Assembly (NCBI RefSeq): GCF_003713065.1
Contig: NZ_CP033433.1
Coordinates: 2,536,001 to 2,600,000 of the forward strand
Source: Cohnella candidum
GTDB lineage: Bacteria; Bacillota; Bacilli; Paenibacillales; Paenibacillaceae
Reading direction: 5' to 3'
DNA: 64,000 nucleotides
Shown here: positions 42,748 through 51,465 of the stretch, in pieces
How positions within the stretch are numbered: position 1 is the first letter of the stretch
Layout of the letters: each line of letters opens with the position of its first letter
The notes under the pieces: model-generated
Database searches by the model: none
What the model was told of the DNA's origin: nothing
What the model saw: the letters and a program-made list of their open reading frames with translations, nothing else
Program-made: the position numbers and the translations under genes

Positions 42748-43867
42748 AATCCTCGGCATTCTCGCCCTCGAAAGGCCGGGCGAGTTTCCGGTAGGGGAAG
42801 GCCGTTTCGTCCGCGAGCTGCTCCGGAGAGGAAGGAGAACGGGGCTCACGGCGATCGCTTTCGATCCGAGAACGTGGGATCCGTCCGACGATTCGGTGCG
42901 GGGCTGGACGCTCCAAAGCGACGGCGAAGGGTGGCAATCCGGCCGTTACGGCGTGCCCGGCCTGCTTTATGACCGCGCCTGGCCGGAAACCGCGTCGGAA
43001 CACGAGCGGTTCCGCCATGCGCTGCGCCGGTTGGAAGACGGGCGCAAACTCCGTCGGCTCAACGGGAAACTGCCCCACAAAGGCCGCGTTCACGCCTTGC
43101 TCGCCCAAGAACCCGAATTGGACCGCTTGCTCCCGCCTACCCAGGCGTATGCCGGTCCGGCTTCGTTCTCGCGATGGCTGGACCATGCCGGCGGATCGGC
43201 ATTCCTGAAGCCGGCGGGAGGCAGCCAAGGCCGGCGGGTCGCCGCATGCGTTCGTGAGTCTGACGGATCGGTGCTGATCCGCGGGCGCCGGGCAGACAAC
43301 CGCTCTTTCGAAGTCTCTTTCCGCAGCATGGCGGCGGCTTCCGCCAAGCTGCACCGATGGATCGGCCGCCGCTCGTACATCATGCAGCCGCTGCTCGATT
43401 TAACGGGCGAAGGCGGCGCCCCGTATGATATTCGCGCGCTGGTGCAAAAAAACGGACGCGGCCGTTGGACGGTCACCGGGATCGCCGCCCGTATCGGCCG
43501 GCCCGGTACGGTGACGGCCAATTTGCATGGAGGAGGCCGGGCGGAGCCTGCGGAAACCGTGCTCGCCGCAGCGCACGGAGCGTCAAAGGCCGAAGAGCTG
43601 CTGGCGGAAATCCGCCGCGCTTGCCTGCTCATCGTCCGGCGGCTGGAACGCCACTGCGGCCGGCTCGCGGAATTGGGGCTGGACTTCGGCGTGGACCGCT
43701 CCGGAAGGCTGTGGTTCCTGGAGGCCAACTCCAAACCCGGACGGCAAGCCATGGCGGGAATCAGCGCCGAAACCGCGGCACGTTCGACGGAGAGGCCGAT
43801 CGATTACGCACGATTCATCCTGCTTCGACCACGTGGGAGGGTAATTCATGAGTTTGACCATCTGTAA
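42722..43867 (+). CDS. YheC/YheD-family ATP-grasp protein 2 (short, divergent)
   Basis: 381 aa. Lacks the N-terminal beta domain and begins directly with the strand EILGILALERPG. The core keeps the lysine but has a changed loop, FLKPAGGSQGRRVAA, without the final Gly-Ile of its sisters. YDIRALVQKNGRGRWTVTG and FGVDRSGRLWFLEANSKP are kept. Richest in Arg and Gly of the five. It has no good ribosome binding site and overlaps gene 1 by 26 bp and gene 3 by 20 bp, so it should be translated by coupling. Confidence 0.87.
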   Translation: MRDIYPDSEILGILALERPGEFPVGEGRFVRELLRRGRRTGLTAIAFDPRTWDPSDDSVRGWTLQSDGEGWQSGRYGVPGLLYDRAWPETASEHERFRHALRRLEDGRKLRRLNGKLPHKGRVHALLAQEPELDRLLPPTQAYAGPASFSRWLDHAGGSAFLKPAGGSQGRRVAACVRESDGSVLIRGRRADNRSFEVSFRSMAAASAKLHRWIGRRSYIMQPLLDLTGEGGAPYDIRALVQKNGRGRWTVTGIAARIGRPGTVTANLHGGGRAEPAETVLAAAHGASKAEELLAEIRRACLLIVRRLERHCGRLAELGLDFGVDRSGRLWFLEANSKPGRQAMAGISAETAARSTERPIDYARFILLRPRGRVIHEFDHL

Positions 43868-45224
43868 CGTCCATTTCACTCAGCAGCCCGAACGAATTCT
43901 TTGGCTCTCGAGTTCCCTCGCGAAGCTGCTTCGGCTGGGGGGACGGAAATCGGTAACCGTCAAGCTCGGCCAGGATACCGTTCCCGCTGCGGTGCGCACG
44001 ATCAAACGCAAGGGACATCATGTTTACATGTCGGCGGGACTGCGTCAATCCGTTCGGGTGCCGATGTCGGGTAACGTCTTCGTCAATAACGAAGAGGACG
44101 GGGAAATCCAGCTCGGACCGCTCGTCGGCATCCTTACCGACACCTCGCGGAGCTCCCCAGGCTCCCCTTTCGGCTATAGGACCGCTTTTTTCAAACAATT
44201 GCTGTCGATGGGCAGAAAAAACGCCTATTTTTTCGCTTTCACCCCGCGGGACATCAACTGGCACCAGGAAACGGTGCAAGGTTGGTTTTACCAGCCGGGC
44301 TCGGGTTGGCAAAGGCGCGTCGTGCCGCTGCCGGACGTCGTCTACAACCGGCTTCCGAGCCGAAAAGCGGAAACCTCGGCCACCCTGACCGCCTTGAGGG
44401 AACGGTTGGTCCGGAAACGGATCCCCTTCTTCAACTGGAGCTTCTTCAACAAGGCGGACGTATACAAAATGCTCGAAAACGACCCCGAAGCGCTGAAGCA
44501 TCTTCCCGAGTCCGTGCATAACCCTTCTCCCGAACGGATCAAGGAAATGCTGGAAAAACACCATTTCGTCTATTACAAGCCTTCGGACGGGAGTCTCGGC
44601 GTCGGCATTTACCGGCTGACTTACCATCCCCGCAAAGGGTATTTCATCCGTTTTCGCCGCAACGGTTCGAACGTGCTGCTGCGGTTCAATACTTTCGGAG
44701 GCATCATGAAAATGCTTCGGGCACGCCACGGCAGTGGACTGAGCCAATACGTCGCTCAGCAAGGAATCCGGCTCGTCGAAATAGACAGCTGCCCGATCGA
44801 TTTCCGGTTCCACATGCATAAAGACGGGAGCAACCGTTGGGTCGTGGCCGGCATCGGCGCGAAGAAAGCGGGCCGCGGCAGCGTGACGACGCATATCAAA
44901 AACGGAGGTTCTCTGATGACGCCGGAGCAGGCGCTCATGCACACGTTTGGGGACCGCACGCTGGAAGTTCTGGAGGAGGCGAAGGATACCGCCGTCCAGC
45001 TTTCCGAGGCGATCGAGAGGAACTACAGCCATACGCTCGGCGAGCTGGGTCTGGATATCGGCATCGACCGGGACGGCGCGGTATGGATGTTCGAGGCGAA
45101 CGCGAAACCCGGCAGATCCATTTTCAAACATCCCGAGTTGAAAGAACAAGGCCGCGCGTCCATGCAATATATTCTGGACCATTGCCTGTATCTGAGCAAT
45201 TTCCGGATAGAGGAGGAAGACTGA
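43848..45224 (+). CDS. YheC/YheD-family ATP-grasp protein 3 (long form)
   Basis: 458 aa, same architecture as gene 1: N-terminal beta domain (SVTVKLGQDTVPAAVRTIKR) ending in LGPLVGILTDTSRS, then the ATP-grasp core with YYKPSDGSLGVGIYRL, IDFRFHMHKDGSNRWVVAG and IGIDRDGAVWMFEANAKP. The usual RALTQKN segment is altered to RFHMHKD. GGGAGG lies 8 nt before the ATG. Its TGA overlaps the next ATG by one base. Confidence 0.9.
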   Translation: MSLTICNVHFTQQPERILWLSSSLAKLLRLGGRKSVTVKLGQDTVPAAVRTIKRKGHHVYMSAGLRQSVRVPMSGNVFVNNEEDGEIQLGPLVGILTDTSRSSPGSPFGYRTAFFKQLLSMGRKNAYFFAFTPRDINWHQETVQGWFYQPGSGWQRRVVPLPDVVYNRLPSRKAETSATLTALRERLVRKRIPFFNWSFFNKADVYKMLENDPEALKHLPESVHNPSPERIKEMLEKHHFVYYKPSDGSLGVGIYRLTYHPRKGYFIRFRRNGSNVLLRFNTFGGIMKMLRARHGSGLSQYVAQQGIRLVEIDSCPIDFRFHMHKDGSNRWVVAGIGAKKAGRGSVTTHIKNGGSLMTPEQALMHTFGDRTLEVLEEAKDTAVQLSEAIERNYSHTLGELGLDIGIDRDGAVWMFEANAKPGRSIFKHPELKEQGRASMQYILDHCLYLSNFRIEEED

Positions 45225-46381
45225 TGCGGATATTGGCGCACGCTTCGTCTCCCGGGACGTTCGATAGCGGCGACAGGCCGGTGGTGGCTATCTTGACCGT
45301 TGATGACGAAGCCCAATCGTTCCGAGGAAACCGGGCGAACTTCGCCGACCTGATCCAAACCGGGAGCGAGCTGGGCGTCGTCACGTACGTGGTTACGGTG
45401 AGCCAATTGAAGCTCAAGTCTGACCGCGTTCAGGGCTATACGTATCGTCCCGAAGACGGCGCGTGGATTCAGGAATGGTTTCCGCGGCCGAGCGTCATTT
45501 ACAACCGGATTCCGCTCAGGGAGGACGAACGGCAGCCGATCGTCAGAAAGAAGCTGGCCGCGATTTCGCGGCATCCGGGAATCCAAATGTTCAACCGCCG
45601 GTTTTTCAACAAATGGTCGCTTTTTCGGTGGCTTTACAACAACCCGGCGACTCGGCGCTACGTCCCGGATACGAGGAAGCTCACGACCTTGTTCGTGCTG
45701 TCCCGTCTGCTGAAACGGCACCGGCTGCTGTATCTGAAACCCGTCCGCGGCAAAGCAGGCGTCGGAATCATGACGGTAAGATTGCAGCCGGAGAAGGCGC
45801 TGCCGTACCGGCTGCAGATCCAGGAGGAGAAAGGCAGCCGGACTTACCGCCTCGCTTCGCTGCAGCGGCTGTGGGAGAAAGTCGTCGACTACGCGGAATC
45901 GACCGGCGAGCCTTATATCGCCCAGCAAGGGATCTCGCTCGCTTCCGTGGACGACCGGCCGTTCGATTTGCGGGCATTGACCCAGAAAAACCAGTCGGGC
46001 AAATGGGAGCTCACCGGAATCGGAGCGCGCGTGGCGGGAAACGCCAGCATTACGACGCACGTTCCGCGGGGCGGCTACATCGACGATCCGGATAAGCTGC
46101 TCACCGCCATTTTCGGCAAGGAAAAAGCCGTTGAAGTGCTCGACCGGGTGCGGGAAACCATCCTGCTGCTCGCGAAGCAGATCGAGCGGGCTTCCGGTTC
46201 GCGCCTCGGCGAAATGTCCATGGACCTCGGCGTGGACCGCAGCGGCAACGTATGGTTTCTGGAAGCCAATTCGAAGCCGATGAAGTTCGACGAGAGAGAT
46301 ATCCGGAAAGAGTCCTTGCACCGGATTTTCCAATATAGCTATTATTTGCATCGCCGCACCAAGAAGCCGTCCGGGAGGTGA
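45224..46381 (+). CDS. YheC/YheD-family ATP-grasp protein 4 (short form)
   Basis: 385 aa without the N-terminal beta domain; begins MRILAHASSPGTFDSGDRPV and enters the fold at VVAILTVDDEAQ. Core: YLKPVRGKAGVGIMTV, FDLRALTQKNQSGKWELTG, LGVDRSGNVWFLEANSKP. YIAQQGISLASVDDRPFD matches the IQQGLDLIEIGGRP segment of gene 1. GAGGAGGAAG precedes the ATG at 45224, which overlaps the previous stop. Confidence 0.9.
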   Translation: MRILAHASSPGTFDSGDRPVVAILTVDDEAQSFRGNRANFADLIQTGSELGVVTYVVTVSQLKLKSDRVQGYTYRPEDGAWIQEWFPRPSVIYNRIPLREDERQPIVRKKLAAISRHPGIQMFNRRFFNKWSLFRWLYNNPATRRYVPDTRKLTTLFVLSRLLKRHRLLYLKPVRGKAGVGIMTVRLQPEKALPYRLQIQEEKGSRTYRLASLQRLWEKVVDYAESTGEPYIAQQGISLASVDDRPFDLRALTQKNQSGKWELTGIGARVAGNASITTHVPRGGYIDDPDKLLTAIFGKEKAVEVLDRVRETILLLAKQIERASGSRLGEMSMDLGVDRSGNVWFLEANSKPMKFDERDIRKESLHRIFQYSYYLHRRTKKPSGR

Positions 46382-46390
46382 ACCGATGCG

Positions 46391-47578
46391 ATGTCCAAAA
46401 ACCCGACGCTCGGTATCCTGACGCTCTACCTCAACGACCGAAAATCGATCGAAGAGAAAGCGATGTTCCAGAAGCTGACGGCGGCGGGTCGAAAAAAGGG
46501 GATGGACGTGGTCGTGTTCACCCCGGACGACGTCGAGGATCGAACCGGACGCGTCTACGCGCACGTCTACTCTCCGGTCAAGAAGATTTGGGGACGGCAA
46601 TGGACGCGTATGCCACAAATCATCTACGACAGGGCGAGGTACCAGAAGAGCTCCCGATTCGAAAGGCTGCTTTCGTTCCGCCGCAAATATGCCCATCTGA
46701 TTTTCCTGAATCGTCCACTGCGCAACAAATGGACCATTTACCGCACCTTGAGCGGCATCCCGTCTTTGCGCGACCATCTGCCGACTACGCGGCTGTACGA
46801 ATCCCCCGCCGACGTAGCCGCGATGCTCAAACAACACCCCACGGTCTATTTCAAGCCGATTAACGGAACCGGAGGACGCGGCATTCTCCGCATCGACCGC
46901 AGGTCCGACGGCTTGCTGCTGTTGCAAGGTCGGAACCATGCGCGGGCCATCGTCCCCCGCCGGATCATCCGACGGGAGCAGCTGCCGGCCCTCATCCGGG
47001 CCTGGGACCGGCGCGGCGACCGCTATATCGTGCAGCAAGGCCTTCAGATCAAACTGCCCGGAGGAAGGGTTCACGATTACCGCATGCTCGTGCAGAAGAA
47101 CGGCCAAGGGGAGTGGGTCTTCACCGGCTGCGCCGGCCGCGTCGGTCCGCCGAACAGCATTACCTCCAACTTGCACGGCGGCGGAACGGCGGTGACGATG
47201 GAATCGCTGCTGCGGGAATGGATCGAAAGCGAGGACCAGATCGCGCAGATCCGGGAAAACGCGGAGACGTTCGGAATCGAAGTCGCAGCGACCCTGGAGA
47301 AAACGTACGGAACGCTGTGCGAGCTCGCGCTCGACTTGGCCATCGACCGCAGCGGCCGGATTTGGCTGCTCGAGGTGAACCCGAAGCCCGCCCGGGAAGT
47401 GTTCGTCCGCGCGGGGGAGGCGGAGGTCTACCAGCGTGCGCTCTCGCTCCCGATTGAATACGCCCTGTGGACGTATCGGCGCCACCAAGAAGGAGCCGGC
47501 TCCGACTCGAAGCCGGGCTCCGGGCATAAGCCGGATGCCGGACGCGAACCCCCGGAAGATCAGCCGACGACCGATTGA
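46391..47578 (+). CDS. YheC/YheD-family ATP-grasp protein 5 (short form)
   Basis: 395 aa without the N-terminal beta domain (starts SKNPTLGILTLYLND). Core: YFKPINGTGGRGILRI, HDYRMLVQKNGQGEWVFTG, LAIDRSGRIWLLEVNPKP. The last 30 residues are a hydrophilic Gly/Pro/Asp/Ser tail (SDSKPGSGHKPDAGREP) not found in the others. GGAGGTG lies 10 nt before the ATG. Last gene of the operon, followed by a strong terminator. Confidence 0.9.
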   Translation: MSKNPTLGILTLYLNDRKSIEEKAMFQKLTAAGRKKGMDVVVFTPDDVEDRTGRVYAHVYSPVKKIWGRQWTRMPQIIYDRARYQKSSRFERLLSFRRKYAHLIFLNRPLRNKWTIYRTLSGIPSLRDHLPTTRLYESPADVAAMLKQHPTVYFKPINGTGGRGILRIDRRSDGLLLLQGRNHARAIVPRRIIRREQLPALIRAWDRRGDRYIVQQGLQIKLPGGRVHDYRMLVQKNGQGEWVFTGCAGRVGPPNSITSNLHGGGTAVTMESLLREWIESEDQIAQIRENAETFGIEVAATLEKTYGTLCELALDLAIDRSGRIWLLEVNPKPAREVFVRAGEAEVYQRALSLPIEYALWTYRRHQEGAGSDSKPGSGHKPDAGREPPEDQPTTD

Positions 47579-47586
47579 ACGAAAAC

Positions 47587-47637
47587 AACCCCGGATCGCT
47601 CCTGCATCAGGAAAGCAGATCCGGGGTTGATTGTTTT
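47587..47637. terminator. Terminator of the ATP-grasp operon (bidirectional)
   Basis: 11-bp arms AACCCCGGATC / GATCCGGGGTT (47587-47597, 47618-47628) with an inner GCTCC-type stem, T-rich tail on the plus strand and GTTTTCG on the minus strand. Also closes the convergent HAD gene. Confidence 0.88.
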
Positions 47638-47655
47638 CGATTCTTCAACCAGCCT

Positions 47656-48336
47656 TCATAGCTCTTGCTCGGGCAATAAATCGAGCAGCTCCGGGAACGA
47701 CCGGATCACCGCATGGGATCCGTCGAGCTCGCCTTCCCGGCGGAACCCGGCATAATCGCACCCGACGACGGACAAGCCGTTTTTCAGCCCCGCTTCCACG
47801 TCCGAAGACCGGTCTCCGACCATCCAGGCGCTCCGGACTCCGAAGGTGTCCGTCAGACGGCGAACCAGTTCCACTTTGGAGGCGGTGCCGAATTCTCCCG
47901 CGCTGTAAGTCCCTTCGAACAGCTCGGCGATTCCTTTGATCTCGGGCACGCCCTTCACGTAAAGCTCCAGGCCGTTGCTGGCGATAAACAGCCGGATGCC
48001 CCTCCGGCGGAGGGCGGCAAGCGTCTCCGGCACGCCGGGATACAGCGATCCGCGTCCCCGCGACAGCTCCTCCAATTCGTACTGAAGCAGCAGCACGTTC
48101 GCCCGCTCGTGCGCCTGCGGGGAGCCTTCCGGCATGACGCGTTTCCAGATATCCTCAAGAAGCATTCCCAAGGAGCCGAGCAGCTTGTCGATCGGCGGGG
48201 TCGCCTCCGTGTACAAGCGTTCGTTGCGCAGCGTTTCGAACACGCGGCGATGAACGGTTTCCAGCAAGGTTTCGGTTTGGAACAGCGTGCCGTCCAGATC
48301 GAAAATGACGGCCTCGGGCAGCGGCAGACGATTCAT
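47656..48336 (-). CDS. HAD-superfamily hydrolase (phosphatase)
   Basis: 226 aa. Motif I VIFDLDGTLFQTE (nucleophile Asp, residues about 11-16), motif II LFIASNGLELY, motif III lysine in FGTASKVELVRRL, motif IV MVGDRSSDVEAGLKNG. The helical cap between residues 20 and 90 is of the C1 phosphoglycolate phosphatase-like kind. The substrate is unknown. CGGGAGAG precedes the ATG. No operon partner; convergent with the ATP-grasp operon. Confidence 0.92.
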   Translation of the reverse strand: MNRLPLPEAVIFDLDGTLFQTETLLETVHRRVFETLRNERLYTEATPPIDKLLGSLGMLLEDIWKRVMPEGSPQAHERANVLLLQYELEELSRGRGSLYPGVPETLAALRRRGIRLFIASNGLELYVKGVPEIKGIAELFEGTYSAGEFGTASKVELVRRLTDTFGVRSAWMVGDRSSDVEAGLKNGLSVVGCDYAGFRREGELDGSHAVIRSFPELLDLLPEQEL

Positions 48337-48424
48337 GGCTTCTCTCCCGTTTTTTCCCCATCATAATGCAACCGTCCCGCCGGAACAAGCCCGGCCGCCT
48401 TGGCATCGAAATATGCTTATGCGC

Positions 48425-49861
48425 TTATGAGTTTCCGCTGTCGATCGTGATGTCTTTCTTCATGGCGGTGCTGCCTTCCGCCAGCCTTTTCAGCAGCTGG
48501 TTCACGTCCACACCCGTCAGCGCACTCACCGTCTCGGGCATTTTGGCCAGCAGATCCGTGACGTACCCGGTCACTTTGGCCGCGCCGCCGTTCGGACCGC
48601 TCCCCCCTCCGTCGACGATGACGATCTTCTCCGTTTTGGACAACGGCTCGGCGATGGCCCTGGCGATTTCCGGGAACTTGTCGACGATCAGCTCGACGAC
48701 CGCCGCTTCTCCGTATTTGCGCAGCGCGTCGGCGATTTTATCCTTCGCCTCGGCTTCGGCAAGGCCTTTAAGCCGGATTACGTCGGCCTCGGCCGTACCT
48801 TCCGCCCGTTCTTTGTCGGCGTTCGCGGCACCCGCCAGCCGGACGGCTTCGGCCTCGGCTTTCGCTTTCGCCTCGATCTGATAGCGTTCGGCTTCCGCGC
48901 GCTGCTCCTGGGCGAAACGCTCCGCTTCCGCTTGTTTTTTCACCGTGGCGACCAGCTCGCGTTCGCGCCGCTCGATCTCCTTGGACTCCAGCTCGATCTG
49001 TTTCTCCCGCTCGATGACCTGGATTTGCATTTCCTCGGCTTTGACGGACTGCAGCGTTTTCACTTCCTGAAGCTTATACGCCTGGTCGGCCTCCGCCTTC
49101 CTCTGATCCTGTTCTTGCTTAAACGCCGCCTTCTTCACTTCCATGGCTTTGTTCGCTTCCGCGATGTTGGTCTCCGCCGCGAATTCGGCCTTCTTGCCTT
49201 CTTCCAGCGCCTTGGACTTGGCGATCTGCTCATCCCTCAGCGCATTCGCTTTCGCGATTTCGGCATCGCGTTTGACCGAAGCGATCTGCGGCTGGCCGAG
49301 CGCGTCAAGGTAGCCGTTCTTGTCCCGCACGTCGCGAATGGTGAACGAAACGATCTGCAGGCCCATTTTGTTCAAGTCGCTCGCCGCCACTTCCTGCACG
49401 TTGCGGGCGAACTCTTCCCGGTTGCGGTAAACGTCCTCCACGGTCATCGTGCCGAGGATGGCTCTCAAATGGCCTTCCATCGTCTGGGTGGCGATGCTCT
49501 TCAGCTCGTCGTCGTGTTTGCCGAGAAACTGCTCGGCCGCCGTGGCGATCGATTCCAAATCGCCTTTGATTTTGATCTGGGCCACCCCGTCGACCATGAC
49601 GGGCACGCCGTGCATCGTGTACACCTCGGGCGTATGGATATCCAGCGTCTGAACCTGCAGCGTCAGGAAGGAAGCTTCCTGCACGACGGGCCACACGAAC
49701 GTGCCGCCCGCCTTCACGATCTTCATTCCTTCCCGGGTCAGCGCCCCCGTGACGATCATCGCTTCGTCGGCCTTCACGGTCCGGTAGCGGGATGCGAAAA
49801 CGATAATGAGCAAAATAACGACGATTACGATGCCAACCGGAATGTACAATGTCATGTCCAT
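48425..49861 (-). CDS. floT: Flotillin FloT (YuaG-like) membrane-microdomain scaffold
   Basis: Lipid-raft-like scaffold protein of the plasma membrane. 478 aa. An N-terminal hydrophobic anchor (IPVGIVIVVILLIIVFA, about residues 8-24), the SPFH/band 7 domain to about residue 190, then a long Glu/Ala/Lys-rich coiled coil with EA repeats (AKAKAEAEAVRLAGAANADK) and a C-terminal domain. AAGGAG lies 10 nt before the ATG. Forms an operon with yuaF as in B. subtilis, behind a sigma-W type promoter. Confidence 0.95.
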   Translation of the reverse strand: MDMTLYIPVGIVIVVILLIIVFASRYRTVKADEAMIVTGALTREGMKIVKAGGTFVWPVVQEASFLTLQVQTLDIHTPEVYTMHGVPVMVDGVAQIKIKGDLESIATAAEQFLGKHDDELKSIATQTMEGHLRAILGTMTVEDVYRNREEFARNVQEVAASDLNKMGLQIVSFTIRDVRDKNGYLDALGQPQIASVKRDAEIAKANALRDEQIAKSKALEEGKKAEFAAETNIAEANKAMEVKKAAFKQEQDQRKAEADQAYKLQEVKTLQSVKAEEMQIQVIEREKQIELESKEIERRERELVATVKKQAEAERFAQEQRAEAERYQIEAKAKAEAEAVRLAGAANADKERAEGTAEADVIRLKGLAEAEAKDKIADALRKYGEAAVVELIVDKFPEIARAIAEPLSKTEKIVIVDGGGSGPNGGAAKVTGYVTDLLAKMPETVSALTGVDVNQLLKRLAEGSTAMKKDITIDSGNS

Positions 49862-49879
49862 ACTTAGAGATTCTCCTTT

Positions 49880-50404
49880 TCAGTTGTCAGATTCGAACGG
49901 GTCCATCCACGACTCCACGACGAAGGTGCCGGCGGACTCCCCGACGACCCTCACGGAGGCGCCCCGGGGGATGGCCTTTCCGGGCGCCGTTTTCGCGGGC
50001 GCGCTCAGCCTCGTCCCGGCTTGGGAATACACGATTTCCCCGAGCCGGTCCGGCTCTATGGAGACCGCGACCTCCGCTTCAAGCCCGATCATGTCCCTGG
50101 CGGACAAAGCCGATCCTTTCTGCGCCGCGTGCAGCGGAATGACGACGAGAAACATGACCGCCGCCGAAACCCCCGCCGCGAAAAACAGCGACAAGGCGGC
50201 GACCGGGACGGCCGACCACCCGGTACGGTGGAGGAGCATGTAGCCGATGCCGCCGAACACCGTCAGAAACGTGGCGATGACGGTCGGCGACAGAAAGGGG
50301 AGCTCGCCATGGTGCATGTCGAAACCGAGCCAATCCCCGAACACCAGGGAAAACAAGGCGTAGCCGGCTCCGATGAAGAATAGGACGATCATCAGCGTCT
50401 CCAT
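49880..50404 (-). CDS. yuaF: YuaF-like NfeD-family membrane protein
   Basis: 174 aa, the same length as B. subtilis YuaF. Two to three N-terminal helices (LMIVLFFIGAGYALFSLVFG, VIATFLTVFGGIGYMLL, VAALSLFFAAGVSAAVMFLVV) and a soluble C-terminal OB-fold of NfeD type (GLEAEVAVSIEPDRLGEIVY, GKAIPRGASVRVV). GAGGTG precedes the ATG at 50404. Partner of flotillin, 18 bp upstream of floT; its role is to assist membrane organisation under envelope stress. Confidence 0.9.
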   Translation of the reverse strand: METLMIVLFFIGAGYALFSLVFGDWLGFDMHHGELPFLSPTVIATFLTVFGGIGYMLLHRTGWSAVPVAALSLFFAAGVSAAVMFLVVIPLHAAQKGSALSARDMIGLEAEVAVSIEPDRLGEIVYSQAGTRLSAPAKTAPGKAIPRGASVRVVGESAGTFVVESWMDPFESDN

Positions 50405-50452
50405 GGGACACCTCGCGCTCCTTTCCATATAAGTAGCGAATCTTCCCATTCA

Positions 50453-50477
50453 TACGTAACGCAGGATGGAAAGTTTC
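50453..50477 (-). promoter_or_regulatory. Sigma-W type promoter of yuaF-floT
   Basis: Minus strand GAAAC (50477-50473), exactly 16 bp, CGTA (50456-50453). This is the ECF sigma-W consensus TGAAAC-N16-CGTA with only the first T changed to A. The same operon is controlled by sigma-W in B. subtilis. Confidence 0.8.
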
Positions 50478-50537
50478 TCCTAATTTGCATAAAAACCCAA
50501 TCTTGACTCCGTCCACGCCGTGGAAACGCCGCGCCAT

Positions 50538-50562
50538 AAGAAAACCCGCTCCAGGGAGCGGG
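50538..50562 (-). terminator. Terminator of cotJABC
   Basis: CCCGCTCC / GGAGCGGG (50545-50552, 50555-50562) followed by TTTTCTT on the minus strand. It separates the coat operon from the sigma-W promoter. Confidence 0.88.
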
Positions 50563-50577
50563 CCGGTTTCCGGATGT

Positions 50578-51147
50578 TTAAAAGAATTTCTTCTGATCCC
50601 GGTCCGCCTTGATGATCTCCACGGCTTCCCGGAATCTGAGGGAATGGATGACCTCCCTCTCGCGCAGAAACTTCAGTCCATCCTGCAGATCGACGTCGTC
50701 GGTCATATCGATCAGCCATTGGTAGGTGGCACGGGCCTTCTCTTCCGCGGCGATGTCCTCGTACAGGTCGGCAACGGGATCGCCTTTGGCTTGAATGTAG
50801 GCGGATGTCCAAGGAACCCCCGAAGCGTTCTGATAGAACAACGCCCGGTCGTGAACGGCATAATGGTCGCCCAAGCCGGCTGCCTTCAGCTGCTCTACTG
50901 TCGCGTCCTTGGTCAGCTTGTAAACCATCGTGGCGATCATTTCCAGGTGGGCGAACTCTTCAGTCCCGATATCCGTCAGCAGCCCGATTACGCGATCCGG
51001 GATGGAATACCGCTGATTCAAGTAGCGAAGCGCCGCCGAGAGTTCGCCGTCCGCGCCGCCGTACTGCTCGAGCAGAAACTTCGCCATCATGGGATCGCAC
51101 TTGCTCACCTTGACCGGATATTGCAGCTTTTTCTCATAGATCCACAT
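50578..51147 (-). CDS. cotJC: Spore coat protein CotJC (manganese catalase-like)
   Basis: 189 aa ferritin-like four-helix protein of the spore coat. Metal-ligand regions LLEQYGGADGELSAALRYL, GTEEFAHLEMIATMV (ExxH) and AEEKARATYQWL are present, with the second ExxH-like REREVIHSLRFREAVE. Family members show manganese-catalase features; actual catalase activity is not proven by sequence. GAGGAGG precedes the ATG. Third gene of cotJABC. Confidence 0.96.
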   Translation of the reverse strand: MWIYEKKLQYPVKVSKCDPMMAKFLLEQYGGADGELSAALRYLNQRYSIPDRVIGLLTDIGTEEFAHLEMIATMVYKLTKDATVEQLKAAGLGDHYAVHDRALFYQNASGVPWTSAYIQAKGDPVADLYEDIAAEEKARATYQWLIDMTDDVDLQDGLKFLREREVIHSLRFREAVEIIKADRDQKKFF

Positions 51148-51159
51148 GCGCTCGCCTCC

Positions 51160-51462
51160 TCACACCTGCCACGGCCATGGCGTCTCCGGCCATTGGAAGG
51201 GAAACCGGGTGTAGCTGTGGCCGAAATGCATGAGCGGTCCGTATTTCAGTTCGAAATCCTGGCTGATCTGCCTGCGCGTTTGGGCGAGCTGATTGAATTG
51301 CTGAATGGCTTGCATGTCGGTCGGGTGGGTATCCAAATACAGGTTCAGCTCGACCAGCGCGAAGTCAACCTTTTGCAGTTGTTCCAGCTGCATGCGGTAG
51401 GCTTCATCGCCCGCGACGGGCCGTATGTTCGGCTGGATTCCTTGCCCGTTCGGATGGTCCAT
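51160..51462 (-). CDS. cotJB: Spore coat protein CotJB
   Basis: 100 aa. Contains the family stretch LEQLQKVDFALVELNLYLDTHP and ELKYGPLMHFGHS, followed by the Trp/Pro-rich end WPETPWPWQV. Needed together with CotJA and CotJC for coat assembly in B. subtilis. AAGGAGGG precedes the ATG; 3 nt after the cotJA stop. Confidence 0.96.
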   Translation of the reverse strand: MDHPNGQGIQPNIRPVAGDEAYRMQLEQLQKVDFALVELNLYLDTHPTDMQAIQQFNQLAQTRRQISQDFELKYGPLMHFGHSYTRFPFQWPETPWPWQV

Positions 51463-51465
51463 GGC

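Noticed and set aside
45023..47527. 834-codon open frame on the minus strand
   Set aside because: It is antisense to ATP-grasp genes 3-5, which have clear motifs and ribosome binding sites. High GC leaves the opposite frame open; composition is Arg/His/Gln-rich with no family resemblance.
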